DNA from: Paramecium sonneborni
Taxonomy: Eukaryota; Ciliophora; Oligohymenophorea; Peniculida; Parameciidae
Reading direction: 5' to 3'
Length of the DNA stretch: 64,000 bases
Assembly: GCA_905182985.1 (NCBI GenBank)
Contig: CAJJDN010000047.1
Coordinates: 331,522 to 395,521, forward strand
Part shown: positions 1-12,600 of the stretch, in pieces
Numbering within the stretch: position 1 is the first letter of the stretch
Layout: the number at the start of each line of letters is the position of its first letter
Program-made: the position numbers and the translations under genes
The notes under the pieces: model-generated
What the model saw: only the letters and a program-made list of their open reading frames with translations
What the model was told of the DNA's origin: nothing
The model's database searches: none

Positions 1-21
1 AATGTACTTTATTTTTAATAA

Positions 22-517
22 TCATTTTCTTGCTGCCAAAGCTACTTATGTTGCAATTCTATTTAAGTCTTATTAGCCTTCTTTGGTAACAATTCTTGAT
101 CCCTTCTTAAGAAGTGATTTATTGTCTTTCTTCAAAATCTTAATCGATTCCAATTATTAGAGCAAATATCTAATAACTTTTCCTGATCCTGATTCATGTT
201 TTCCATTATCATTCATTGATCCAAACATGTGAGTAAGATTTCCCACACCCTAAATTAGATTCTTTTAAATAAAGTACCCAATGACCTCTCACATAAATCT
301 TTCTTGCCAGTGCTGCAGCTCTAACATACATCCAATCTTAATCGATAGGGGAAATTTCTTTTCCAAGACCTGTTTTTACAATAGATCCCCATTCTGGGAT
401 TTTTATTTTATTATTTTTCTTTAAGTATTCTGCAAATGCACGAATGAAGTCTTAAGCAGGAACATCCTTTGATTAAAATCAGTCTATTACCTTAACTGTA
501 TAAAATGGTGTTGACAT
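22..517 (-). CDS. RPS19: Small ribosomal subunit protein eS19
   Basis: Structural protein of the cytosolic 40S subunit. The spliced product is 147 aa, the normal size for eS19. It starts MSTPFYTVK and carries family hallmarks such as AAALARKIYVRG, THMFGS, HESGSGKVIRYLLQQLE and a basic end KKGSRIVTKEGQQDLNRIA. Two introns are inferred: 24 nt after codon 9, and 28 nt directly after the VRGHW stretch. Removing them gives an exact 148-codon frame ending in TGA. Glutamines in conserved positions are TAA or TAG, which supports the ciliate code. The start is the first ATG in frame with the conserved N-terminus. Confidence 0.95.
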
Positions 518-879
518 CCTATAATAAAAATTAAATAAATATTTTTTGAATATTTCTTAAGATTCTTTTATTTATTAAGAACCTTAATCAATCTCAAAAG
601 TTACAGAATGTTTCTTATTATTTCTAAATTCTAATTATTTAATTAATCCCAATGAAAAGATATTTTATATTATTATGATTATTATTTAACTTCTATATAA
701 TGAAGTCTAACTCTATACTAAATTAACTTCATCTAAAAGAGACTCAAATAGAATTTAATTAAAGGAGTACTGAAACTGTCTATTTATAAAAAAATACATC
801 AGAAATAACCTGAGGAGTTAAAAAATCAAATAAATATTTATTCAGAATAAATTCTAATTTAGCAAAAATAATAATAACA
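518..879. other. Intergenic, no gene seen
   Basis: AT-rich spacer between the eS19 start and the retrotransposon remains. It presumably contains the eS19 promoter, but I recognise no motif or open frame with protein-like composition. Confidence 0.5.
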
Positions 880-2900
880 TGTTTCAAAATGGAGACTTTC
901 TGTTAACTTGGGAGCTATAATAATATTATCAAGAACAATTCTAGAATTTGCAACCTAATAGAGGATTTTAGTTATTTTTATTATGATGCTTTTTTTTAAA
1001 ACGAAAGGTAGAGTACAAATTTTAATTGATAAACAATCATCAAAGCATAAATCTCATCATTATATGTATTTAGAATTATTATCAGAATTAATAAAGCTAC
1101 AATTATTAATTTCTCATCATAGAAGAATTTATATTTTTGGAAAATAATACCCTTGTGAATTTAAATTAAAATAGAAAAAAAATAGTTTCAAAATGATACC
1201 AGAATATATACCTAAACCATTTTCTATTATTAGATACAGAAATTAGAAATAAATGAATTAATTAAAGTAAAGAATATAATAAGGAAACAGTAGTAAAATA
1301 AGTTTTTAATTATTAACTGTTTTAAGTTGACATATTTCCTTTATTAAAACAATTTAAATATAATTTATTAAATAAGAGAATCCTTATCTTATTTATCTAT
1401 GAGAAAAAGGATAGATGATTAAATCTACCCACTAACTATAATATTAAATCCTTAATAACTAAATTTTGTAAATCAAAAAATTGAAATATTCTTAATGAAA
1501 AAATATTCAGCTAAATCTAAAGGTTGTAAGAGTTTTAAATAATTCAATATTATTTAATTATTATTGTTGGAGATATAAATAATAGATCAGCAGCTTTAGA
1601 TGATGTTGATGATAAAATTCTAATAGATTAATTCACATAACATAGACATATAATCAACAATATGAAGTAATCAAATACTGATATCTTTCTAATAGACCCA
1701 AGGAACTTTCTGAGTTATCTTATAAATTTTGCAATCTATCTGACTATATTCTATTTACTTGTGAAATCACTATTTTAAAATCTCATAAAAAATCCTAAAT
1801 TTTATGAGTATAACATAATCAAATTTTCAGTTTATTTTTTCAATCTCAAATGAGATGATTATAAATTTTTACAAGAGTTTTGCTATTAGATTAAATAAGG
1901 AGCGAAAGACTTCCAGGTTCATAAAAGAAAGAGATTAGGACTTGGATAAATCTAAAACTGAAACATAAGATTTTAAATTATTACAATTAATAGACTAAAA
2001 ATTAAGGACAATAGATAGCTAAATATCTCATTTTTAATCAAATGTATGATTATAATCAATCCAATTAAAAGAGATGAAGGGTTAATGTCTGCTTATATAT
2101 TAATAAAGAGAATAAATTAATTATGAATAAAAATCACGTAATGCAGAATGTTATTACAATATTTGTAAAATAACAAGGATTATAAATTATTTCCCTTTAA
2201 AGTTTCAGGACTTAGTAGCAATTAAATATAAATAATTACTTGATATGAAAATAAAAGATGAGTATAAATAAAGCTTCGACAAATGTATTTACTTGAATTC
2301 ATAAACATGCGACTTTTTTGATACTGAATGATTTATGGAATATTCTAACATAACTACTGGTGCCTAACTTTGCTGAATTTAGGATTGTTCCATTAAACAA
2401 ACGTTATCCCGATATTCATACAGCTACAGATTTCAGACCTACCACAATATTAATTCTCTTTATAAGTGGATGAAGCTAAGGTTTGAAAAAAAATTTTCAA
2501 AATATTGCTAGCTAAATATTACACAATAATAGGTTGGATTAATTAGAGGTTTCAATGCATAGGTTTAGATAATAAAAATGGTGTATCATAAGGCAGCATT
2601 CTTTCTCCATTTTTTTTTAACATATATACAAATATGTTTGCTTTAAATATAAGAAAGAATTAATCAATAATAAAATTAATAGTTTATATCAAATTTAAAA
2701 AAAAATAATCAAGGATACCTGAATATATAAAAGATGTGTTTTTGTTACCAATCAGAAATTGCAATATATATAGTGAAAGGATGACATTTTATCATCTTAA
2801 GGAAAACAAAAATCAAATGTTATTTAAAAATTAATATAACTTTTATAAATGAAAGAAAGTAGAGCAGGAGAATTGTTTCAAAGAAGAAGGTTAACAATAA
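880..2900 (+). pseudogene. Decayed non-LTR (LINE-type) retrotransposon
   Basis: Fragments of a LINE polyprotein are readable on the plus strand in several frames. Near 1558-1605 there is an endonuclease-like motif, IIVGDINNRSAALDD, resembling the GDFN motif of the APE-type endonuclease. Around 2395-2455 is a reverse transcriptase segment, PLNKRYPDIHTATDFRPTT. Near 2500-2560 comes a QVGLIRGFNAQV-like segment, and at 2580-2609 the diagnostic RT motif GVSQGSILSP, followed by FFFNIYTN. The segments are separated by frame changes and TGA stops, and no continuous ORF remains, so the element is dead. No poly(A) tail or target-site duplication could be defined, so the borders are approximate. The order endonuclease then RT fits a LINE and not an LTR element. 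Confidence 0.75.
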
Positions 2901-3108
2901 ATAAATGATTTTGTTGTTGTTGTTGTATTATTATTATTATATTAAAAATTTATTAATTAGAATTTTTGAATTACGATTATTAATTTGATTATTCATATAA
3001 AATTACTTATTTTAGAATATTTTGTAACTTTGAAAATATATTTAACTGTAAAAGGTTGATGATATGCTTATTAAAAAATTACATAGTTATTTATAGAATA
3101 AGTTGGTC

Positions 3109-3485
3109 AGAAATAAATTATGAAAGATATTTATAATGTAATTTGAAGTGAAAGAGAATGGATATTATAATGAGAGAGTGGATAAAGAACAACCAACAAT
3201 GTAATTATATAATAGTTTGAATGGTTGAAAAACAAAAAAATGATATAATAATAGAATTTGAAAATTTGTAATGATATAACTAAGAAATTATAAGGTTAGA
3301 TATTAATAATAGGATTAGTAAATGAAATATAGGATATAAGAAAGAACGGATAAAGGTTGAGATAAGGAGGAAGGATGAATAAGAGGAGTATGATTTGGAG
3401 GAATAGAATGTAGAGGGTTTTAGATATGATATTTGAGGTGTAATGAGAGAGGGAGAGAAATAGAAAAGTTGTGAGATAGATATTT
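3109..3485. other. C-depleted purine-rich tract upstream of trichocyst gene
   Basis: For about 370 bases the plus strand has very few cytosines but many guanines, giving strong GC skew and frequent GA and TGA steps. There is no TCA on the plus strand, so the minus strand stays open, but its translation is repetitive and not protein-like. It lies 85 bases upstream of the trichocyst matrix protein start. A promoter or structural role is possible but unproven. Confidence 0.5.
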
Positions 3486-3569
3486 ATATAATTAGGTTGT
3501 AATTAATAATAATTAATTGTATATTATAAGCATTTGATCGATCCGTTTTTAAAACATTAATAAAAATAT

Positions 3570-4758
3570 ATGCAAAAACTAGCCATCTTGACATTAGTTG
3601 TTGTCCTTGCAGCTTCAAAGTTTGTTGATACTCACGCATCCTTGGCTCAGATTGATTCTGATCCATTTGGAAATGTTGTGTTGTCAGCAATTAAAGCTCA
3701 CATTCAAGCCCAAACACCAGCCAACGAAGTTAATATGTTATTGAATGGTGTTGCTGCTGGATTATAATAAGATTAAAATGACCATGACCACGCTTTCGAA
3801 CTTGATACAACAACCAACAACAGAGTAAGAATATTTGTTAAGAATATCTTAGATTGTCGAAGATTTGGAAAAGGAAATCTTATATCACTAAAATCAAATT
3901 GCATCTAACACTTAATTGAGAGATGACACAATTGAAGCTTTAGCTGTTTCTGAAGAAGACATCAGAGTGACAATTTAAGACATTGCAACAAATGAATCAA
4001 CATATGCCAGAGAAGAAGCCACAAGAAACTAATAACACGAAACCTTTGTTGCTAAAGTAGCTGCCATTGATGATGTTATTGATGCCATTGATGAAGCTGC
4101 CAAATTAATTCAACATTTAAGTTTGGGTGCTTCATTTGTCTAAGTCAAATCAAAATATGAAACCATTCACAAGAGACTTACAGACAATACATCCCATTCT
4201 TAACTCTTACAAGTATTTAGAATTCCATATATCTTTATTTTAGCCAGTCGTTGCTGCTCTTACAGAATTAGCCACCCACGGAGTTAATTAAAAGGCTTTA
4301 ACCAAGATTGCTTAACTCTTGAGTGAAATCAGATAATAATTAGTCTCAGAAAAGGCTGCTAAAACTGTAATCATATTATTTTAATATTTAAGGACGTTGA
4401 AGAAAGATAAGCTGCTCACTGGGCTGAATTCAGCGTTCATTTGAGTAATGAACACACCAGATTGGTTGAAAGAAAAGCCTAATTAGAAGTCTAAATCTAA
4501 GAATAAAAGGATACAATTGAAGATGCTTAATCATGGATTGAATTCCACACCTTAGAATTAGAAAATAGTGAAGAAAGACTTGCTGGATAATAAGCATGGT
4601 ATGCAGTCTAATCATAAATCTATGAAACTCAAACTGCTGAAAGGTATATCTTTATCTTATAATATAGAGCTGCTTAAAATGAAATTGTTGACAGACTCCA
4701 AGAACACATCAGTGAGAAATTATCAACCACCGCTCAATTCATCAGCAAGAGAAATTGA
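3570..4758 (+). CDS. Trichocyst matrix protein (TMP family)
   Basis: Secreted structural protein that crystallises in the trichocyst, the exocytotic dart organelle of Paramecium. The spliced product is 359 aa. It begins with a hydrophobic signal peptide, MQKLAILTLVVVLAASKFV, followed by a pro-region and long alanine-, glutamate- and glutamine-rich helices with heptad spacing, as expected for TMP precursors that are proteolytically matured. Four introns of 28, 31, 26 and 24 nt are inferred; without them the frame is exact and ends ISKRN then TGA. The codon use is noticeably richer in C-ending codons (GCC, ACC, CAC) than in the neighbours, consistent with high expression. I assign the family, not the individual T1-T4 paralogue. 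Confidence 0.9.
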
Positions 4759-4977
4759 TTCATCAAACAATACAATTATGGACAATTGTTCTATTATACA
4801 TCTACCCCAATATTCTTTTCCATTTTCCACTTTTCTCATTTATTTATTATAATTATTAAAATATGTAAATTATAATATGGATTATTCAATTCTTACAAAA
4901 TAAACGTTGTATGAAACGAGTCTCATTACGTATTAGTTGTTGTTCCTTTTTCTATTCATCCATAATTTTATTTATTC

Positions 4978-5840
4978 ATGAAATTCTTAGCCCTAATATC
5001 TGGAGGCAAAGATTCTATTTTCAATATTATCCAATGTATTCAATAAGGCCATGAATTAGTCTTATTAGTCAATCTTCACCCCAAAAGTATATTATATAAA
5101 AACTGTATTTAGATATTGGCAATGAAACTGATAGCTTTATGTATTAAAGTGTTGGAACCAACATAATTGAAGCAATATCTTAAGCTTTAGATAAACCATT
5201 ACTGAAAAAAGAAATTTAAGGCAAACCAAAAATCACCAATTTGGCTTATCAATGTAATGATGAAGAAAAAGAAGGAGATGAAGTGGAGGATCTCTTTTTA
5301 ATATTAAAAGAGGCAATAACACTTTATCCTGATATAAAAGGAGTCAGTTCTGGAGCCATAGCCTCAACATATTAAAAGATAAGGGTAGAAAATTGGTATT
5401 CCATAATTTATAAATGATTTAGTTGTTAAAGATTAGGGCTTGTCTCTATGGCTTATCTATGGAACCAAGATTAATTTACTTTATTAGATTAAATGTTGTA
5501 GAACAACATGAAAATCATTTTAATTAAAGTGGCAGCTTTGGGTTTGACATAAAAACATCTTGGAAAATCCATCTAAGATTTGTATGAGCATTTTAAAGAA
5601 ATTGTAACTTGATTTTAATCCTTTATTAGCATGAGAAATATGGATTCCATCCTTGTGGAGAAGGAGGAGAATTCGAGAGTTTTGTTTTAGATTGTCCATT
5701 ATATAAAAAAAGAATATAAATGTAGTTAATTTAACTTTATATTTAGTAATGAGAGTGAGATTATTTGTCATGAAAATAATTCTGTTGCTCCTGTGTATTA
5801 TCTATTAATAAAAAGTTATTCATTAATTGAGAAAGATTGA
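4978..5840 (+). CDS. DPH6: Diphthine-ammonia ligase (DPH6), intact copy
   Basis: Catalyses the last step of diphthamide synthesis on elongation factor 2 (ATP-dependent amidation of diphthine) in the cytosol. The product is 252 aa, close to the short single-domain form. It begins MKFLALISGGKDS, with the PP-loop ATP-binding motif at residues 8-13. Later motifs are CCQRLGLVSMAYLWNQDQ and the family signature HPCGEGGEFESFVLDCPLY. Introns of 26, 27, 26 and 25 nt are inferred and give an exact frame to TGA. The extra C-terminal endoribonuclease-like domains of the yeast enzyme are absent. Bases from 5149 on recur after the N at 6351, so only this copy has the start. Confidence 0.92.
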
Positions 5841-5859
5841 ACATTTTAATATTTAATTT

Positions 5860-6350
5860 ATGAAAATTATTCGAACATTTTGCTAAGCCAAATAATTGTT
5901 GCTAAATGATAAATTAAAACTCACAAAATACTTAAAATTAGTCTAACAAACACCTGTCTCCTATGAAGGTGTAAGAAAAGCACTTGGATATGATGTTATT
6001 CTGAACAATTTGAAATTTGAAGAAAATCAATCAGACATTTTTCCATTAACATTAAAACTAATTAAAAGAGATATATCTTTATTTGATTTCAAGGAATTCA
6101 CAACTTATTTATCAACAATTAATAATTACATATGCTTTTCAAAATCTCCATATCCTTAAAATGAACAAGAATTTTAGGATGCCTTGAGAATCATTCTTGA
6201 TCATGGTACTTATATTTAAAAGTTTTTGACACTATAACATATAGTGATATATTTTGATTCAAGAATTACTCTCTATTGTTAATTGGCAACATAACTAAAG
6301 GATGCTTTGAGAGATCATTAACCTAAAAATACAGAGGAAAAAATATTAAA
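5860..6350 (+). CDS. Truncated first copy of the 7063-8841 gene
   Basis: N-terminal part only, starting MKIIRTFCQAKQLLLNDK, of the large unknown protein described at 7063-8841. It is cut by the N at 6351 and identical to 7063-7553. Treat it as an assembly artefact and not as a separate gene. Confidence 0.8.
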
Positions 6351-6351
6351 N

Positions 6352-7043
6352 GTGTTGGAACCAACATAATTGAAGCAATATCTTAAGCTTTAGATAAACC
6401 ATTACTGAAAAAAGAAATTTAAGGCAAACCAAAAATCACCAATTTGGCTTATCAATGTAATGATGAAGAAAAAGAAGGAGATGAAGTGGAGGATCTCTTT
6501 TTAATATTAAAAGAGGCAATAACACTTTATCCTGATATAAAAGGAGTCAGTTCTGGAGCCATAGCCTCAACATATTAAAAGATAAGGGTAGAAAATTGGT
6601 ATTCCATAATTTATAAATGATTTAGTTGTTAAAGATTAGGGCTTGTCTCTATGGCTTATCTATGGAACCAAGATTAATTTACTTTATTAGATTAAATGTT
6701 GTAGAACAACATGAAAATCATTTTAATTAAAGTGGCAGCTTTGGGTTTGACATAAAAACATCTTGGAAAATCCATCTAAGATTTGTATGAGCATTTTAAA
6801 GAAATTGTAACTTGATTTTAATCCTTTATTAGCATGAGAAATATGGATTCCATCCTTGTGGAGAAGGAGGAGAATTCGAGAGTTTTGTTTTAGATTGTCC
6901 ATTATATAAAAAAAGAATATAAATGTAGTTAATTTAACTTTATATTTAGTAATGAGAGTGAGATTATTTGTCATGAAAATAATTCTGTTGCTCCTGTGTA
7001 TTATCTATTAATAAAAAGTTATTCATTAATTGAGAAAGATTGA
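6352..7043 (+). pseudogene. Partial second copy of DPH6 (artefact)
   Basis: Repeats DPH6 from codon 50 or so to the stop, with the same introns and no changes seen, but lacks the start codon and the SGGKDS PP-loop because it begins at the N at 6351. It comes from the duplicated segment and is probably not a real pseudogene. Confidence 0.8.
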
Positions 7044-7062
7044 ACATTTTAATATTTAATTT

Positions 7063-8841
7063 ATGAAAATTATTCGAACATTTTGCTAAGCCAAATAATT
7101 GTTGCTAAATGATAAATTAAAACTCACAAAATACTTAAAATTAGTCTAACAAACACCTGTCTCCTATGAAGGTGTAAGAAAAGCACTTGGATATGATGTT
7201 ATTCTGAACAATTTGAAATTTGAAGAAAATCAATCAGACATTTTTCCATTAACATTAAAACTAATTAAAAGAGATATATCTTTATTTGATTTCAAGGAAT
7301 TCACAACTTATTTATCAACAATTAATAATTACATATGCTTTTCAAAATCTCCATATCCTTAAAATGAACAAGAATTTTAGGATGCCTTGAGAATCATTCT
7401 TGATCATGGTACTTATATTTAAAAGTTTTTGACACTATAACATATAGTGATATATTTTGATTCAAGAATTACTCTCTATTGTTAATTGGCAACATAACTA
7501 AAGGATGCTTTGAGAGATCATTAACCTAAAAATACAGAGGAAAAAATATTAAAATTATTTTGGGAATAAATTGATATTTATGATTAAGAAAAAATAGAAT
7601 CTCTGATAGAAAAATAAGTAGAACCATAAAATCCTACTATGAAAATTGAAGAGCGTATAAAAAAAGAGTTTATAGATATAATTGATGTATTGTAAGTTGA
7701 ATGTGAGCAATATCATTTAGCCACATAATTAGTTATCTTTGAAATTATATCTAGACTATATTTTGATTAAGTAAATTATATTATTAGATTTATAGGATGT
7801 TGAAATTAGTGAAAAAAAACTTTAATAAATTTACTATGTTGAAAAATAATGTTAATGCAAAATAGAGTAGAACCTATCTAATTTGAATAATTTTCATCTA
7901 GTTCTTTATACTCATATGTTGAATTTAAATTAACATGAAGTTAACATTTTAAGCTGGGATAAAATTATTGTATGAATATTATAATTTGGTATAGAATGAA
8001 TTAACAATCAGAGATTTTACTACAATGACAATAGATGATGCTTTTAAAATATGGTTACTTTTATATGAGATTGGAAGATAAAACTCAACAGTCAATGACA
8101 AAATAATTGAGTAATAATTACATTTAAATTAGTAAATTGATGAATTAAATCGAATTAATTAAAAATAAATATTATGTATTATTATGTGAATTATTAATTG
8201 AAACAAAAAATAGCAAAAGAGTGGAGTTTTTAAAAAAATGGTATATAAATTTTTTATAATTTATTAGGTATCCAAAAATTGATTTGGAAAATGAAACACC
8301 CTAAAATTTATGTGTAATATTAGATGCATTTAATTCTGCTAAACTTTTAAATAAATTAGTGTTAGGAAAATTTTTAAATGCTTTAGAGGAGAAAATGGAT
8401 TAATTAGAGGAAATTTATGTTGAAAACATATTATTGAGTTTAGTTGATCATTAATATGAGCACGAGAAAACATTTGAGAGAGCAGTGTAATTTGAAATAT
8501 TTGAAGTATTAGATATAAAATAAATAATTTAGAATACTTCAAAGCATTTTTTGTTAGGATTATTGCATTATTGTTAGTTGTATAATTAGAAGCATTAAAA
8601 AGTAAGAGAAATTCAAGAAGTTTTTGTTTAAAATTTAACAAAAGAAAATGATGAATCAATTTTGATTGAGTTGCTTAGAATTTTAATAACAGGGATCAGA
8701 CGAAAGAATAGTGAACACATTGAAATAATACCAGAGTTAAAACCATTTATAAAAAAATTTATTGATTAAAAAGAGGGAAATTTAATGGGTTAAGAATCTT
8801 AATTTAGAAGTTTATTATAAAAGTTGTATCATATTAAATGA
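7063..8841 (+). CDS. Large protein of unknown function
   Basis: Spliced product of 557 aa, rich in Leu, Ile, Glu and Gln, and mostly helical in appearance. It has no signal peptide or clear membrane segment and I do not recognise a family. Introns of 25, 25, 28 and 27 nt are inferred; the 28-nt one starts GTGA, less usual than GTA, but restores the frame. The TGA at 8839 is followed by 68 more in-frame, protein-like codons up to a second TGA at 9046. So the annotated end may be premature, read through, or the 3' part may be decaying. It lies 19 bases after the DPH6 stop on the same strand. Confidence 0.7.
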
Positions 8842-9686
8842 ATATATTTAATATTAATAAAATCTTTTTAAAAATAAGTAATTTTGTTAGCATATACATT
8901 AAATAATAACATAACGCTATTTTTAAATTAATTATCTAAATAGGGATTGTATAAAGTTTCATTTCTTAGAATTGCCAGTTTACCTGAATTATATGAGATA
9001 ACTAATTTGGAACAATTATCACCAGACACGGAAACAAAAACAAAATGATTTTATGTACAGAAGCAATAAAGAAAGATTTTAATGTCAATGGAAGCTTTTT
9101 ATTTTACTCACATCCAATTTCAGCCTAAATTAGTATAATATGTTGATTTATATTAAGAAATTAATCTCAAAATTAAATGGGAATAGGTTTCTTATCATAT
9201 GTTTAATAAATAAAGAATTCTTTCATTTAACTATACTTAATGAGAAAATGAATTATAGAATTTGATTAAAGTGGAACTTACAATATTATCAAATTCTTTG
9301 TGTTAAAATTATCAATCAATCTATTATTTCTTTCCATTCTCTTATATTAATAGATCACTTTTCAAAACCTTGAATTTTATCATAACTATTTATGTTATCT
9401 TAGAAAATTATAAATTTTTAAATTAACTAAAAAAATTATACAAAACTTCAAATATGATATTGGCAAAAGATTTTAAATCAAATAGAATATATCAATTCCA
9501 TTATTGACTCTAATAATAATGGTGAATTAACCAATGAATAATAAAACAGATTCTCAAAAATGCATTTCAATAATACTTGAATTTAATAAATCCAATTTTA
9601 TTATAGAGTAACAAAAGTGAATTTGATAAAAAATAACGATTATTATCTATAAATAAAATATATAATTATTAAAATTAAAGCTTCCT
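8842..9686. other. 3' region with in-frame open sequence, no sure gene
   Basis: Contains the post-stop open frame of the preceding gene (8842-9045). A further protein-like stretch runs in the same frame from 9049 to about 9240. Around 9500-9530, in another frame, there is an EF-hand-like loop (DSNNNGELTNEQ). None forms a complete gene model. Possible explanations are gene decay or an unrecognised exon structure. Confidence 0.4.
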
Positions 9687-12600
9687 TCATTTCGTTTGTA
9701 ATAACAAAAGCCGAAAATTTGTTTCAAATTTCTAATCCAAATAAAATTAATATTATGGAATCAAAAATATCATACTTCTCACTATTTCTTGCTGTTTGAC
9801 TAGAAAAGGAAGGTATTATGTAAATAACACTATAATCAATATCAAATCCAATAGAATATAAATTATACTCAGAACCTAATATTACTCTTTATAATATATA
9901 CTTAATGAGTTATTGTTATCTTATTTATTGCTTCTGTAACTCCTTTCAAAATTTAATCAAGAATTGTCATTATTGCATCAGATGTTATCATCCCTAATTC
10001 TAACTCTTCATAAGGAGCAATCACTGGTCTCAATTTTGCTTAGAATCCATTTGTATTCTCATATTCTTATTATATCTATTCATGCAATGTAGATATTGAA
10101 TTATATATTCCTAATTTCATTACTCCATTAAATGCTGAATCGCAATGTTCTTGAGCTAAACTCTTGTTGAACTAATTTTAATAATTATTTTAATACATGT
10201 GTCATAAAATTACATATATTTGTTGATTTAATTTCTTCTAAAAGCTCTATCGTTTAGTCATCTATTATCATTAAGTCTCTAAATTATTATTATTTATATA
10301 TTTACTAGTCTAAATATGGAAATTAAGTAATAAAAGTATTAATCTTTTCTAATTCTTCTACCACTTTTTCATTTTATAATATTCGAACATCATCTGTATA
10401 AAAAAAATAATATGGACTTTATGCACTTATTTGATAGTTTATTTCTCTATATGAATAAACAGAAATCAAAGCTGAACTAGTTTACGAAATCTTCTCCAAC
10501 CAATAACTACTTACTTAATACTTTTCATAAAAATTGCTATCAATCTATTCTAAAACTATTTATGGACATAAGATAAAAGCTGTAATTATAAAAAATATTA
10601 TTAAAATTTTTGTTCTAGGTGCTTTATATTATTAACATTGTAATCTCACTTAATTATTTTTTGAATTATAATATGCTAAATTTTATTGAATTTTCTTTTC
10701 ATAAATAGCTATTTCAAAATTATAATAGTATGATGCATTATCTTTCATCAATATTTAATCAATCTAACTTAATCGTTGTAATTCCATTTATAATGCATAC
10801 TAATTAATATCTGTATATAAACTAAAATGCTTTGTGTGAATTTGATAGTTTTTCAAAACATAAGAAAACCCTAATAAAATGAATAAAATTTAAAGAAATG
10901 TCATTTTTAAAAATATTTTAACTCCTTCACTTTCCTTGTTTAAAGTTCTATTTATAATAAATAATGACACCTCATCGCTCAAGGAATCAAAATAGTTGTC
11001 AAAAGTTAATAAATTTGCCATAAAGTATACAAAATCATTTGAAACTTATAAATTTAACAAATCCAAATTAATTTCTTAGTTATCTTATATTACAAAGAAC
11101 TAAGACTCCAAATAATAAAATAATGATGTTTTTAAAGGAATCTATCTTTATTCTAATGAGTTATTTTTAACAAATTGCATTTAGATATTTTTATCGTAAA
11201 AAAATACTTATAAGTTTCTATTATTAAGTTGTGTAATATAAGATTCCTTAAGAATATCATAAGATTTGGTAATAGCATCTCTAGAAAAAGGCATTTTCAT
11301 TGTAGCTGTTTCTATTGTAATCACTTTATACATTGATAGCATATAATAGTTTACAAATGCAGATTGAGAACATATACAATCATGAACAGGCACTAAAAAA
11401 TTTGATTTTATTGATAGTAAATCTGCATCATTGGCAACTTCATCAAAATTTTTCATTATATAAATTACTTAAAGAAGAAAATAAGCAATGTTTATTATTA
11501 AAACAAACAAAAATAATGAGATAGAAATATATATGAATAGTAATTTCTTATTTTCCAGAAATTTATTCATTTGGTTATATTTACTATAAAAAATAGCAGT
11601 ATCAAGAAATCCCTTTGAAAATTTTGATGATGCTTAATCTTCATTATTAAAATCATCTTATAATAAATTGAGACTATTTTTTGAAGCTTTCTATTCATCT
11701 TTAAAAGAATCACTTTTATCACTTTAAAATTTGCTTTTAATAGTAACCATACAACCTTTCTTTTGATCATTTTACAGTAACTCTTAATCAGTTTTATCTC
11801 TCCTTTCTTCTGAGAGTGGTAGATTTATTTCTTCAAAGAATTGATGGTTTGGTATTATAACAAAGGATTCTTAATTTGGCAATAATTTTTAAGATAAACT
11901 TTTAACAACACTTTGTTAATCTTCTGAATCAGAATTTATTATTAAATCAGAATTATCAATTATTTGCAATTCAAATAAATTATCTTTTTCAATCATTATT
12001 ACATTTAATTCATCTTAATTTTATAAAAGTTTTATTTTTATGTGCTTTTAAAGAGGTATTTTTTTAAAATTAGATATTAATTTGTTGATATCACTTTAAA
12101 GAAGAGATTTTTTATCAAATCCTAAATCCTTAACTTAATTTATAAAATTATTTGTAAAACCAACAATTTTACTATCCTTATTTATAAATACAGATATTGG
12201 TTGGTTTTCTAAAAATTTAATAAATGCAAAAATTTAAATATGATTGTTTGTGAAAGGTTAAACACTTAATTATAACTAAATATAAAAAAAAGTATCTTAA
12301 TATCCTTTTATTAATAATTCATATGGTTTTGATGATTTCTTACACAAACCTGTTTATAAAAATCTTTTAATCAAAAACTAATGAATTTCATAAAAATCAG
12401 TTGGAATCAACGACTTAAAATTAAAATTTTCATACTAGATATTATTTTTTGAATATCCCAAGTTTGAAATCATATCTTAACTATATTAAATAATTTCAAG
12501 ATTTTCCATATCATCTAATATTTGCAATCCAATATAAGAATATTATTCATAAATATTTTATTTGCTATCTTCATTAATTATTTAACTATATCTAAGTATT

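Larger units (their letters stand above)
5149..7553. repeat. Exact 1202-bp direct repeat around a single N
   Basis: Bases 5149-6350 and 6352-7553 appear identical, at an offset of 1203, separated only by the N at 6351. The left flank is unique DPH6 sequence and the right flank is the unique continuation of the next gene. Collapsing the repeat gives one intact DPH6 and one intact downstream gene. This is best read as an unmerged overlap between two contigs. Confidence 0.9.

Noticed and set aside
2900..2945. Short GTT/ATT repeat as a microsatellite of interest
   Set aside because: Only a few units; such runs are expected by chance in DNA this AT-rich.
6352..7043. DPH6 tandem duplicate or pseudogene
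   Set aside because: The identity is exact and abuts an N, so an assembly overlap is far more likely than a fresh biological duplication.
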